DNA from: Chrysogorgia sp. JL179-B06
Taxonomy: Eukaryota; Cnidaria; Anthozoa; Scleralcyonacea; Chrysogorgiidae
NCBI GenBank assembly: GCA_035772405.1
Contig: JAYKKM010000143.1
Coordinates: 3,165,501 to 3,229,500, forward strand
Direction: 5' to 3'
Length of the DNA stretch: 64,000 nt
In this document: positions 9,751-18,479 of the stretch, piece by piece
Position numbering within the stretch: the first letter of the stretch is position 1
How the letters are laid out: the number at the start of each line of letters is the position of its first letter
Notes under the pieces: model-generated
What the model saw: the letters and a program-made list of their open reading frames with translations, nothing else
Databases searched by the model: none
Told to the model about the DNA's origin: nothing
Translations under genes and position numbers: made by a program

Positions 9751-9923
9751 CCAACTCTGATTGCTGAATCACAATCTTTCCACCACAACAAGCCGAAACA
9801 CAACGGATTCGTCTAAAAATATTTCGAAGGGTTATATGAGGTAGCCCACTTGGCAGACAGCAGCAAGTCATGTTCACACGACTAAGGTTGGAGGCATATA
9901 AATAAGGAGAAGTGGACGACACG
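9751..9923. other. Short non-coding spacer of the Polinton
   Basis: Lies between integrase and the Bcl-2-like gene. Holds TATAAATA-like (about 9897-9904) and CTATAAATG (about 9924) strings on the plus strand, which do not fit the leftward genes. No clear promoter was assigned. Confidence 0.4.
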
Positions 9924-10316
9924 CTATAAATGCAACGGCTCAGACGATATATAGGCACACACAAATCCCAGGAATATGGGACCCAGCAATTGTAACGAAG
10001 AACCACCACGATGCTTGTATTGCGACAGGTCTCTGTTCTGAAAATCGTTCACTGTTCGTTGAACAGCCTCTCGAATCGTTTCACTGTCGTAACAATCCCT
10101 CATTCTATACACGAGAGAAAGATACGCGATTATTCTCCCGAAATTATTTACATCCATTTCTTCATAGATGTGATGAAGGCTTAAGCTCTGTACTTGAATG
10201 CTTAGTCTATCAAACAGGTGTCGATGTTTGCTAAGACATGTTTGAATATTATAGGATAGTGTATCTCTATCGATAGCAACGTTGTGTCGTTTTAACTCAT
10301 CAAAAATTATGTCCAT
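9924..10316 (-). CDS. Bcl-2-like protein encoded by the Polinton (130 aa)
   Basis: The ATG at 10316 (MDIIFDELKRHN) is preferred; an upstream in-frame ATG at 10340 adds eight residues. Nearly all-helical. A central VNNFGRIIAYLS segment (about residues 55-66) resembles the BH1 signature (NWGRI-type) of Bcl-2 proteins. Farther on, a YKHRGGSSLQLLG segment resembles BH2 (GGW-type) though its Trp is missing. The end is hydrophobic (PIFLGFVCAYI), like a tail anchor. If correct it would act on host apoptosis at mitochondrial or ER membranes (inference). It is leftward, upstream of integrase. Resemblance was judged by eye, so alternatives remain possible. Confidence 0.6.
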   Translation of the reverse strand: MDIIFDELKRHNVAIDRDTLSYNIQTCLSKHRHLFDRLSIQVQSLSLHHIYEEMDVNNFGRIIAYLSLVYRMRDCYDSETIREAVQRTVNDFQNRDLSQYKHRGGSSLQLLGPIFLGFVCAYISSEPLHL

Positions 10317-10487
10317 ATCGATTCGTAGGGATAATCGCAAAAGTTTCTGTTTTAAATGTGGGAATGTATCCTTTACAAATTATGGGATACATAAACACGT
10401 CCCAATAAGAAAAAAGACACGTGTACAATTGTATAGTAGGAGAAAACATTTATTACACAAGAAATTAGAATACAAAATTATATATGT

Positions 10488-11123
10488 TCAGCAAATGTTC
10501 AGTTTTTCCATGTCTTCAGTCAATGCATCGATAGATTTTTGAAAAAGATAATCTTCATAGGCTTCTTTAGAGTCATTCTTTCTACTTGTAAAAGATTCGC
10601 CCGTTTCTGCGATCTTGTACTGATATTGTAATGGCTCACTAAACAGGCACCCAATGTTATAAATTCGTGGCGAGTTCTCTGTAGGTTTCCATTCAAAGAA
10701 TCCGCATGCATATTCTCTTTCCTTAGGACAGCAGTAGAATAAACGACCTTTGTTGTCACCTTCTTTCTTGACTTTACGGACACAACAGACCATGCCATGT
10801 CGACAGAAAGGTTTAGGACTCTCGAAGACATCTCCCCATTGCCAAAACGAGCAGGCATTTTCCCCCTCAGAGCAGACGAAGTAAGGTCTTCCGTAACTTT
10901 CTTTCATCTTATCTTTAACCATTCGCATCGTTGCCAGCTTCTGATGAGTAGGACACACTGGGTGTATACAGCCATTTGCTCGAAAAGAGTTTACTGCTTT
11001 CCCAAACATGTAACAATCTTCTTCAGGGCAAAAGAACTGACAACTAGGCTTTTGTCCGCAGAACCAGAAGAGTCCATTTGTGGTTATTGAGGAGGATGCA
11101 GGTTTACCGTGAAGACATTCCAT
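10488..11123 (-). CDS. GRF-type zinc-finger protein of the Polinton (211 aa)
   Basis: Contains up to three GRF zinc-finger-like units. The first is degenerate: CLHGKP, FWFCGQK, CQFFC (residues 3-35). The second has CPTHQK, GRPYFVC, CSFWQW (about 57-96). The third has CRHGMVCCVRKV, KGRLFYCC, CGFFEW (about 105-150). An acidic, coil-like tail follows. GRF fingers bind single-stranded DNA or RNA in TTF2, NEIL3 and ZGRF1 (family knowledge). A role in element replication or repair is inferred. It is the outermost leftward gene, about 110 bp from the terminal repeats. Frame intact. Confidence 0.75.
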   Translation of the reverse strand: MECLHGKPASSSITTNGLFWFCGQKPSCQFFCPEEDCYMFGKAVNSFRANGCIHPVCPTHQKLATMRMVKDKMKESYGRPYFVCSEGENACSFWQWGDVFESPKPFCRHGMVCCVRKVKKEGDNKGRLFYCCPKEREYACGFFEWKPTENSPRIYNIGCLFSEPLQYQYKIAETGESFTSRKNDSKEAYEDYLFQKSIDALTEDMEKLNIC

Positions 11124-11235
11124 GACAACGATCTTACTCTGACGAGGAATAGTGTAAAGTAATGTTGTATGTTTGGCCGGCGTTTATGTAGGCACGCAGA
11201 CACGGATAAAAAAAAAAACGCGCGAAGAAGAGGGA

Positions 11236-11462
11236 GATGTCTTCGCAGAGGTCCGACTGAAAATTCACCAATGAGGTTCAAGTTAGTGTACTATTCTATC
11301 CGTTAATCACCCAAAAGTGATCCGTCTTAATGACTTTTTTTAATGTGGCGGCATTACTGGGATGTCTTCGCAGAGGTCCGCCTGAAAATTCACCAATGAG
11401 CTTGAAGCAATTATCACACGAAAGTGATCCATCTTAATGACTTTTTAATGAGGCGGCATCCC
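11236..11462 (+). repeat. Terminal direct repeat pair at the Polinton right end
   Basis: Two head-to-tail copies (11236-11360 and 11361-11462) share TGTCTTCGCAGAGGTCCG, AAAATTCACCAATGAG, AAGTGATCC, CTTAATGACTTTT and GGCGGCAT. They lie just outside the last Polinton gene and just before LINE sequence, so the right end of the element is near 11360 or 11460. The left end is not in the window, so TIR and target duplication cannot be checked. Confidence 0.6.
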
Positions 11463-11463
11463 T

Positions 11464-11850
11464 TTGATTGCTATATGGGGGGGGTTACCTACTAATAGCA
11501 TCCTATATGGCTTACCAGAAGCTGAATTGAGCAAGTTACAGCGAATTCAAAATACAGCTGCAAGACTTGTAACAGGGGTTAAAAAATCGGAGCATATCTC
11601 CCCTGTGCTTCGTAATCTTCACTGGTTGCCGGTGAGATCAAGGATTGTATTTAAAATACTAATAATTACTTTCAAGGCTTTGCATGGCCAGGCGCCTGTT
11701 TATATTACTGATTTGCTAAATAAATATAAACCTACTCGTACTTTGAGTTCATCTGACCGAAATCTGCTAATTGAGCCAAAATCCAAAACGGTGACTCATG
11801 GAGACAGAGCGTTCTCGGTTTCGGCACCAAAACTGTGGAAGTGTGGGGGT
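11464..11850 (+). pseudogene. LINE reverse-transcriptase C-terminal fragment (CR1/L2-like)
   Basis: Translation shows LYGLPEAELSKLQRIQNTAA, then LRNLHWLPVRSRI and FKALHGQAPVYITDL, the thumb-side and C-terminal block of non-LTR retrotransposon ORF2. It ends at SAPKLWK and runs into a G/C homopolymer region (poly-C near 11866-11879). 5'-truncated, directly abutting the Polinton repeats. Confidence 0.8.
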
Positions 11851-11879
11851 GTGGGGGGTGTCACCCCCCCCCCCCCCAA

Positions 11880-12289
11880 TACTTGCGAATAACAATTTTC
11901 AGGTAAATCCGAAATTGATAATACAAAAAAAATCAGGTAAAAGTTTTGGTTGCTTAGTAATATATTTATATAATAATTACAAAATTTAGATATTTTAAAG
12001 TGTATCATGAAGAAATTAATTTAACAGTGATAACAAATTGATGCCCACTTTACCGAAATTCCTGGAATACAATTAACAAAAGTAAAACTCGATTACAATG
12101 CCTGGGCGACCTTGGTAAAATGTTTATGTCAGATTTATTTCAATATTTGTCGGGAAATATTTTCAGGTAAAATGTGATATGGTAAAAAAATCAGGTAAAT
12201 CATCCTGTTCCACCCCCCAAACAAACAGTGTTCGGAACGGCCCTGCCGGTGTACCGGGATCATATAAACAGGCCCTAAACCAAGTATCT
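11880..12289. other. AT-rich non-coding stretch
   Basis: Low-complexity AT-rich DNA with a few repeated CAGGTAAA strings (about 11900, 11935, 12165, 12195). No gene or defined element recognised. Confidence 0.5.
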
Positions 12290-12580
12290 GAATTCTGTAT
12301 TTGTTAAATTAACGGTTAATTTGTTTGGGAGAAACCATTCACTAGGATTTTATTAAGTTCAATGTTTGTCTTATGTTGGAGGTCGTCCAGGATTCCCGCA
12401 GAAAGCGTGATGTTCGTATCATCTGCAAACATACGTGTCTTAGAGAAATTTAATGAAATCAGGTAGATCATTGCTGTAAATGAAAAACAAAATTAGACCT
12501 AGGAACACCGGAACACCACAGGAAACATATGTGATGACAATTTTCCATATCTATAAGACAGCATTGTTTACGGATATTAT

Positions 12581-12890
12581 AAAGTGCCTATCTGGGGTTT
12601 AGGTATTTTACATATTCGTTTTTGGGTTCTACCAAGAAGAAATGTAATATATCTTTTCGTTCGAAAATTTCATCTCCATGCCTTTTTCCCCTGCAAAAGT
12701 TGATTTACTATTCGGAAATGACGTCAAAGCAGGGACACGCGAAGTCATTGCACACTAATTCAACAGTGAAATACAAAGAAAGTTTGGCTCTGAACTGTAA
12801 ACACATTTGTTTAGACAAAATTCGCTCAATTCCCAAACTTTCATTGTATTTCACTGCTGAAAGTTTACGTAACAAGACCGAATGATACTG
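12581..12890. mobile_element. MITE nested in the LINE; internal 24-bp palindrome
   Basis: Begins AAAGTGCCTATCT and continues with GGTATTTTACATATTCG, matching the left part of the element at 57161-57498. It contains an internal inverted repeat (CAGTGAAATACAAAGAAAG near 12763 and its complement near 12845). LINE sequence resumes immediately after it. Right end not precisely fixed. Confidence 0.6.
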
Positions 12891-13146
12891 TGGTATCAAA
12901 AGCCTTCTGTAAATCAAGGAAAACTACTGCATTAAGAGACCCTGATCTATATTCGTGTTCCTCCAGCAAGGCTGTAACTGTGGAATGTGACCTATTCTCT
13001 CGAAAACTTAACGCTATAATTATGAATATAGATCGATAATTGTTTGGATCTTTTTTAACATAACTTTTATAAATAGGAATAACTTTAGCTATTTCCAATC
13101 ATCAGGAAAAATTCCAGTTCCATGACCAGAGTTGCATGACAAAGCT

Positions 13147-13222
13147 TAGCCTGCGCATTCCGCCTTGGCTGCATTCCGCCCAAACCCCAACCCCTAAAAA
13201 ACCGCCGGCTACGCAGGCTAGA
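13147..13222. mobile_element. Very short TIR element (about 76 bp)
   Basis: TAGCCTGCG at the left and CGCAGGCTA at the right form terminal inverted repeats around a C-rich centre. It interrupts the LINE remnant. Confidence 0.5.
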
Positions 13223-13612
13223 CAAGTTGAATAAATTATTCAACGATATGTCGAAATAATTAGAGGAGCGACCTTAATCATCTTAGCTGGAAGTTATCCA
13301 ATCCGAAGGCGTTATCAGCGGAGAGTTGACGTAATATCCGCTTCACTAATTCACTATCAGTTGGCTTTAGATCAAAGCGGCATGGTACTTGTTATTGTTA
13401 AGATATTTTTCAAAATGGTTTGGATCAACGTACAGGAAATCGACTAGCAATCTCTGTAAAGTGTCTATTTAACACATTGCAATTTCTGTAGAATACGTTT
13501 AAGCAACTGATTGTTCACACAAAATGGCAGTAAGAAAATGGTTGGCGGATTGGGCAGTTTCCTAGTAGCCACCTAAAACTGTTTTGAAAAAATATGTGTT
13601 GCTGTCAGGGCT

Positions 13613-14400
13613 CGAAATAGCGGCCTGCCAATGGCCAAAAGCAGGCCATATTTGAGAGATGGCAGGCGAAAAAATTTTTGAACTGCCAAGTCAAAAAACA
13701 AATGGCAGGCGAAATTCTATAGATATGTTTCATTTCATTTGCTTACCACAACTCCTATTCCTAATTATGTGAAAAAATTATCACTAGTGGAGATATTTTA
13801 AAATACAAAGTCAAGTAAGTGAAAGATATTTTAAAAGATAGTTCTCTTCGATTCGTATAGTGTGTTTACGATCATTTACGATCCGTTACGATCTCTACTG
13901 CAGGCGCGTGTTAACGTCCAGCGGTATACTAGGTCCCAGGCTATCAGACAACACCGCCATTAATAGAAAATAAAATGGCGTCCAAGTCTCCTTGAGGTTT
14001 GAAAGCGCTTTATATAATAGAAAACTTAATATTATGGCAGCTACAGCAAGAAAGATTAAAAAATCTACTCTTTTGAAATGGGGAGTTGGGAATTGGCTCG
14101 AAATTGTAGACTCTGAGAGGCGTAAAAGTGAAGTTTTGGTAACTTCTGCGATTTTGGTAGCTTCTCAAACTGTGAAGAAGCTACTGAAAGACTCAGATAT
14201 AAGCTAGCTAGACGTAGACACGTACTCACACTTGGAGTCTGAGCTTGAGCTTGAAAATGTCATCATTCATGATGACTTAGAGGTCCGTTAGGACATGTAG
14301 TCACTAATAAACAGCCTCAGTCGCTTTAGAATTTAGGAATAGGAGTTTTCATTTGCCAAAAAACGTTTAACGGATGTGGAAACCATAAAGCATATCAATG
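13613..14400. mobile_element. hAT-like non-autonomous element or fragment
   Basis: Begins CAGGGCTCGAAATAGCGG, a hAT-type end (CAGGG). Inside are inverted ACTCCTATTCCTAA (about 13751) and TTAGGAATAGGAGT (about 14333) and GGCAGGC repeats. The right end was not found. A 71-aa ORF at 13992-14207 (KKSTLLKWGVGNWLE) may be a transposase scrap; no domain recognised. Confidence 0.4.
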
Positions 14401-15060
14401 ATAACGAGGTTGCCTTCACATGAGTGAAACACTGTAGGCAATCAAAGAGCGTTATAGCTTCACGTGCCGTACAAAATAACATTCACCACTTACTTTTAGG
14501 AGTCCTGCTTGGATGTAATTTCGTTGACATTATTTAGAAACTATTCTTAAACGTCAGAGTGCATGGAAGATCACGTTTAATGATGGACATGATAATATAA
14601 CTCAATAAATTACAAAACGACGAGTGAGTAATTTACTGGCCGAAAGTAGGTAGAGGTAATTGGTAGGTGTCTTCGTAGCTGCAATGTTTTCAGTTTTGCA
14701 ACGTTTTCAGTCTATAATGTTTTGGTTTATTTCTTTGGCTTGGCTAAAACATGACTAGGCTGAACCGACACTTGAAATAGTTGTGCTTGTCGATAGGACA
14801 TAACTAAACGGTTCTTAATTTAAAAACCACATGAGTACAACGAAATACTCATCGGGTTGTACAATAAGTACAACGAAATACTCATCGGGTTGTCGGATAA
14901 TGTGTTATGTGCATTTTTCCTAAATTCACAGCAAAATATTATACAACGTTTGCCAGGATCTTTATGTAACAAATAGTGTCTTAAGTTGCGTGAATCTCTG
15001 TGCTGTGATAGGAATGGGGATTAGGCTAAAGGGATGACTCAAAAGGACCTTTCTGTTTTT
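14401..15060. other. Non-coding, with a ~34-bp tandem duplication
   Basis: AGTACAACGAAATACTCATC occurs twice in tandem (about 14832-14894). Otherwise no gene or element recognised. Confidence 0.5.
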
Positions 15061-15093
15061 GTCTGGTCTTTATTTTTGGTTAGGTTATGGATA

Positions 15094-15378
15094 GCTACGG
15101 TTAGGGTTAGGTTTAAGGTTAGGATCAAGGTTAGGGTTAGGGTTAGGGTTAGGGTTAGGGTTAGGGTTAGGGTTAGGGGTTAGGGTTAGGGTTAGGGTTA
15201 GGGTTAGGGTTAGGGTTAGGGTTAGGGTTAGGGTTAGGGTTAGGGTTAGGGTTAGGGTTAGGGTTAGGATTGAGATTAGGGTTAGGATTGAGATTAGGGT
15301 TAGGATTGAGATTAGGGTTAGGATTGAGATTAGGGTTAGGATTGAGATTAGGGTTAGGATTGAGATTAGGGTTAGCAC
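15094..15378 (+). repeat. Interstitial telomere-type array: TTAGGG, then an 18-bp derivative
   Basis: From about 15100 to 15270 the sequence is almost pure TTAGGG (about 27 units, one GGGG variant). From 15268 to 15378 it changes to an 18-bp unit GATTGAGATTAGGGTTAG (six to seven copies). It is preceded by TAGCTACGGTTAGGG, a string also seen at about 20030 in another repeat. The array may thus have grown from a dispersed seed rather than from a chromosome end (inference). Confidence 0.9.
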
Positions 15379-15459
15379 TAGTAGTTCTAGAAAATGTGAA
15401 TAGGTCTGTAATAGAGAATGAGGCTAGACCAATCAGTGCCTGCTTAAGACAATTGTTAT

Positions 15460-16340
15460 TTGATAAAACGTGATCGAAACCAGAGCTAGTGACGTAATAA
15501 AAACACGAGAGAAGTTTAGGGAGAAGCACGAGCCGCTGTAGAGGCGTGTTGTAGAGGCGTGTTGTAGAGGCGTGTTGTAGAGGCGTGTTGTAGAGGCGTG
15601 TTGTAGAGGCGTGTTGTAGAGGCGTGTTGTAGAGGCGTGTTGTAGAGGCGTGTTGTAGAGGCGTGTTGTAGTGCTTCAGGAGGTACTTAAAGTCCTTGTA
15701 GAGGCGTGTTGTAGAGGAGTGCTGTAGAGGCGTGTTGTAGAGGCGTGTTGTAGAGGTGTGTTGTAGAGGCGTGTTGTAGAGGAGTGCTGTAGAGGCGTGT
15801 TGTAGAGGCGTGTTGTAGAGGTGTGTTGTAGAGGCGTGTTGTAGAGGAGTACTGTAGAGGCGTGTTGTAGAGGAGTGCTGTAGAGGCGTGTTGTAGAGGC
15901 GTGTTGTAGAGGAGTGCTGTAGAGGCGTGTTGTAGAGGCGTGTTGTTGAGGTGTGTTGTAGAGGCGTGTTGTAGAGGAGTGCTGTAGAGGCGTGTTGTAG
16001 AGGAGTGCTGTAGAGGCGTGTTGTAGAGGCGTGTTGTAGAGGCGTGTTGTAGAGGAGTGCTGTAGAGGCGTGTTGTAGAGGAGTGCTGTAGAGGCGTGTT
16101 GTAGAGGCGTGTTGTAGAGGCGTGTTGTAGAGGCGTGTTGTAGAGGCGTGTTGTAGAGGCGTGTTGTAGAGGTGTGTTGTAGAGGCGTGTTGTAGAGGCG
16201 TGTTGTAGAGGCGTGTTGTAGAGGCGTGTTGTAGAGGCGTGTTGTAGAGGCGTGTTGTAGAGGCGTGTTGTAGAGGCGTGTCTCAAATTCTCGATTGTCT
16301 TAATTATTACTTCACGAGGCTTTCGATCACGTTTTATAAA
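15460..16340. mobile_element. Inverted-repeat element whose centre is a 13-bp minisatellite
   Basis: Left arm: ATAAAACGTGATCGAAACC and AATAAAAACACGAGAGAAG (about 15463-15512). Right arm carries the complements (about 16288-16340: CTTCACGAGG, TTTCGATCACGTTTTAT). The same sequence recurs at about 16800-16880 (AACGTGATCGAAACCCTCG). Confidence 0.65.
15535..16278 (+). repeat. 13-bp minisatellite, GTAGAGGCGTGTT
   Basis: Roughly 57 copies of GTAGAGGCGTGTT with variants GTAGAGGAGTGCT and GTAGAGGTGTGTT. The variants alternate in a patterned way in 15710-16090 and are absent from the outer parts. One break at 15671-15695. Complement ORFs over it are repeat translations, not genes. Confidence 0.95.
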
Positions 16341-17200
16341 ATAATTTTATTGTACGCATGACGCTGTGATTGGTCAGCTTGCGAGTCACGATCGGAATGA
16401 CGTCATCAGTAACTAATGAGAATTGGCATTAAATCAAATTATCAAAAGCGTTATATATCGGAATTATTCAAAGAATAAACTTACTTTATGAAAGTAATAG
16501 AATACGTTTGCCCATGAGTAATAAAAGTAATAAAGACACTCGAGAAGTTGAGAAAACATTAGCCTCGGCAGTTCGTGCTTCTCCAGCTACACTTATCTCG
16601 ATCACGTTTTATAATAATAATTTTCCTCTACACACGCTGTGATTGGTCAGCTTGCCGATCTCGATCAGGCTACGGAGACCAGAATGACGTCAGTAACTAT
16701 CAGTAACTAGCGTTATATATCGTAATTATCCAAAGTATAAGCAATTATTTCTGAATTATTTTATAAAAATATTATAGAATACGTTTTCCCAGGTCTCTAT
16801 AACGTGATCGAAACCCTCGTGAAGTAATAAAAACACTCGAGAAGTTGGGAAAGAACTCGCCTCGGCGCGGCTCGTGCTTCTCTCTACACTTCTCTCGTGA
16901 TTTTAGCACGCACTCGAGTCATAACGTTATACCGGCAAACGTATTCTATTATTTAAATAGAGACCCGAGAAATTTTTTAATAATTTAACCATTTAAATGG
17001 GAAATATTTTCTATTATTTTTATAAAATTATTCAGAGACAATTACTTATATTTGAATGATTACGGAAGGGGTACTAATGCTTTTGATTTAATGCAAATTG
17101 TCATTAGTTACTGACGTCATTTCGGCTGATCGAAAGTGGCAAGCTGACCAATCGGCAATCACAGCGTGCGTAGAGTAAACATGATTTTATAATTAAAATT
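16300..17200. mobile_element. Foldback element family, several partial copies
   Basis: ACGCTGTGATTGGTCAGCTTG (about 16365) recurs at about 16635 and inverted at 17140-17165. AACGTATTCTAT and the GACGTCA-CAGTAACTA strings are repeated and inverted in the same way. Two or more related foldback copies appear nested here; borders uncertain. Confidence 0.5.
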
Positions 17201-17219
17201 AGAAATTCAGCTCACGTCT

Positions 17220-17407
17220 ATAGACCTCTTTCATAATGGCGGCCATTCTAAATATACTTTTATATGCATGCAACTGCAAATTAGCCTTTCTGGTCTCGTT
17301 ACAAAGAAAAGATTCTTTGGAATTACAGACACACGAACGGTCAGAAAGGCTAATTTAAATGAATATAAAAGAATATTTAATTAGGGTGCCATTATGAAAG
17401 AGGTCTA
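17220..17407. mobile_element. MITE with perfect 21-bp TIRs
   Basis: ATAGACCTCTTTCATAATGGC at the left and its exact complement at the right. Second inner inverted pair GCAAATTAGCCTTTCTG / CAGAAAGGCTAATTT. Flanked by TA, compatible with Tc1/mariner-type insertion (inference). Confidence 0.75.
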
Positions 17408-18228
17408 TGTTGTCGAAAGACTAGTGGTCACTGATCACGCCATTTTCTCTTCCTCTTGCCGGCATGAAAATTTAAGATTAACGATTTCAGAGCATGAATT
17501 AGTTTAAAACAAAAATGCAGCTTGATGGATTGCCACTTTTCACGACCTTCACCTTCCTGCAATACTATCACTCTTAACTTTTGCCGTCTGAACCTTTAAG
17601 GCCCAGGTCAAACGTCGAACTTCACATGTGCCGAATTAATGTAAACGGCACATGTGAAGAATTCGACCTTAGTTTAGACTTTAGATCTTCACCTTGCCGC
17701 GAAGAATTACGTGTAGAAATTCCTGCCGCAAACAATTACGTGTAGAAATTACAATAAGTATAATGCTGAAACTTTTAATGATTTGAAGAATGCCAAATGG
17801 GACGAGGTAACTGTTTATGGCCCAGCGTCTGCAGAAGTAAGCAAATCTTATCTTTGGAAAAGTTCAAAGAGATATGTTTAAACATCTTTATTATACCCTT
17901 GGGAGGAGGGTGTTTGGGTGGGACTTGGAGGATGTATTCGTGATATAGACTTTTAAATATTTATATTTTTCATATTATTTAGTTAATTATTTATTCTAAG
18001 ACCTCGTGTAAACTATAGCATTAGAAACTGTGGATCTTATTAAATACAAAACCGTCATATATAATCGTCCAATCAATTGTCGCTATTAGCATCACGTGAC
18101 AGTCCAATATTTTGCGATGTAGGACAGCAACGTATTGGACAGCGACCTTTTGACTGTTTACGTGCAAAGAAACATCTTCTTGTCAAGATATTGTGTTCGC
18201 ATATAATCAAACACCTATTACATTCATC
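17408..18228. other. Non-coding stretch
   Basis: Small inverted pieces such as CACATGTGCCG (about 17624) and CGGCACATGTG (about 17647). No gene recognised. Confidence 0.4.
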
Positions 18229-18230
18229 TT

Positions 18231-18325
18231 CGCCCAATATTACAAAATATTTAAGCCAATATTGTAGACTCGACCTTCCGTCTCGCACAATATATTCTCG
18301 ACTTAAATATTTTGTAATATTGGGC
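18231..18325. repeat. 24-bp perfect inverted repeat with 47-bp loop
   Basis: GCCCAATATTACAAAATATT... at 18231-18254 is exactly complementary to 18302-18325. Probably a foldback element core; short ORFs on both strands are by-products of the symmetry. Confidence 0.75.
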
Positions 18326-18479
18326 TCCGAGGAATCCAATAAGTAATAGTAACAGGCGTGCTCCTTTGATAATAAAAACTAAAGTACGAGGAATGTATTG
18401 TCCATAGCTAACTCCTGAAATTACTATCTACGTCAGGCATAGGCCAGGCCAAGGCTTGTAGTGTAAACACGGCTTAAGA

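Larger units (their letters stand above)
12290..13440 (-). pseudogene. Degenerate LINE reverse transcriptase, interrupted by two inserted elements
   Basis: On the minus strand, pieces of one RT can be read in order: VIPIYKSYVKKDPNNYRSI, then RSHSTVTALLE, NAVVFLDLQKAFDT (12865-13098). The NDLPDFIK and FADDTN catalytic motif (about 12400-12480) follow after an inserted MITE (12581-12890). Upstream RT sequence continues to about 13440 beyond a small insertion at 13147-13222. Several frameshifts and stops. Dead copy. Confidence 0.7.

Noticed and set aside
9656..10009. 117-aa minus-strand ORF overlapping integrase and Bcl-2-like genes
   Set aside because: Other frame of the better supported genes; low-complexity Cys/Arg composition.
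13992..14207. 71-aa ORF as a gene
   Set aside because: Sits in a hAT-like fragment, no recognised domain, no splice context; mentioned only as a possible scrap.
15085..16286. ORFs rich in NP, TL or TRLYNTPLQHAS repeats
   Set aside because: Translations of the TTAGGG-type array and of the 13-bp minisatellite.
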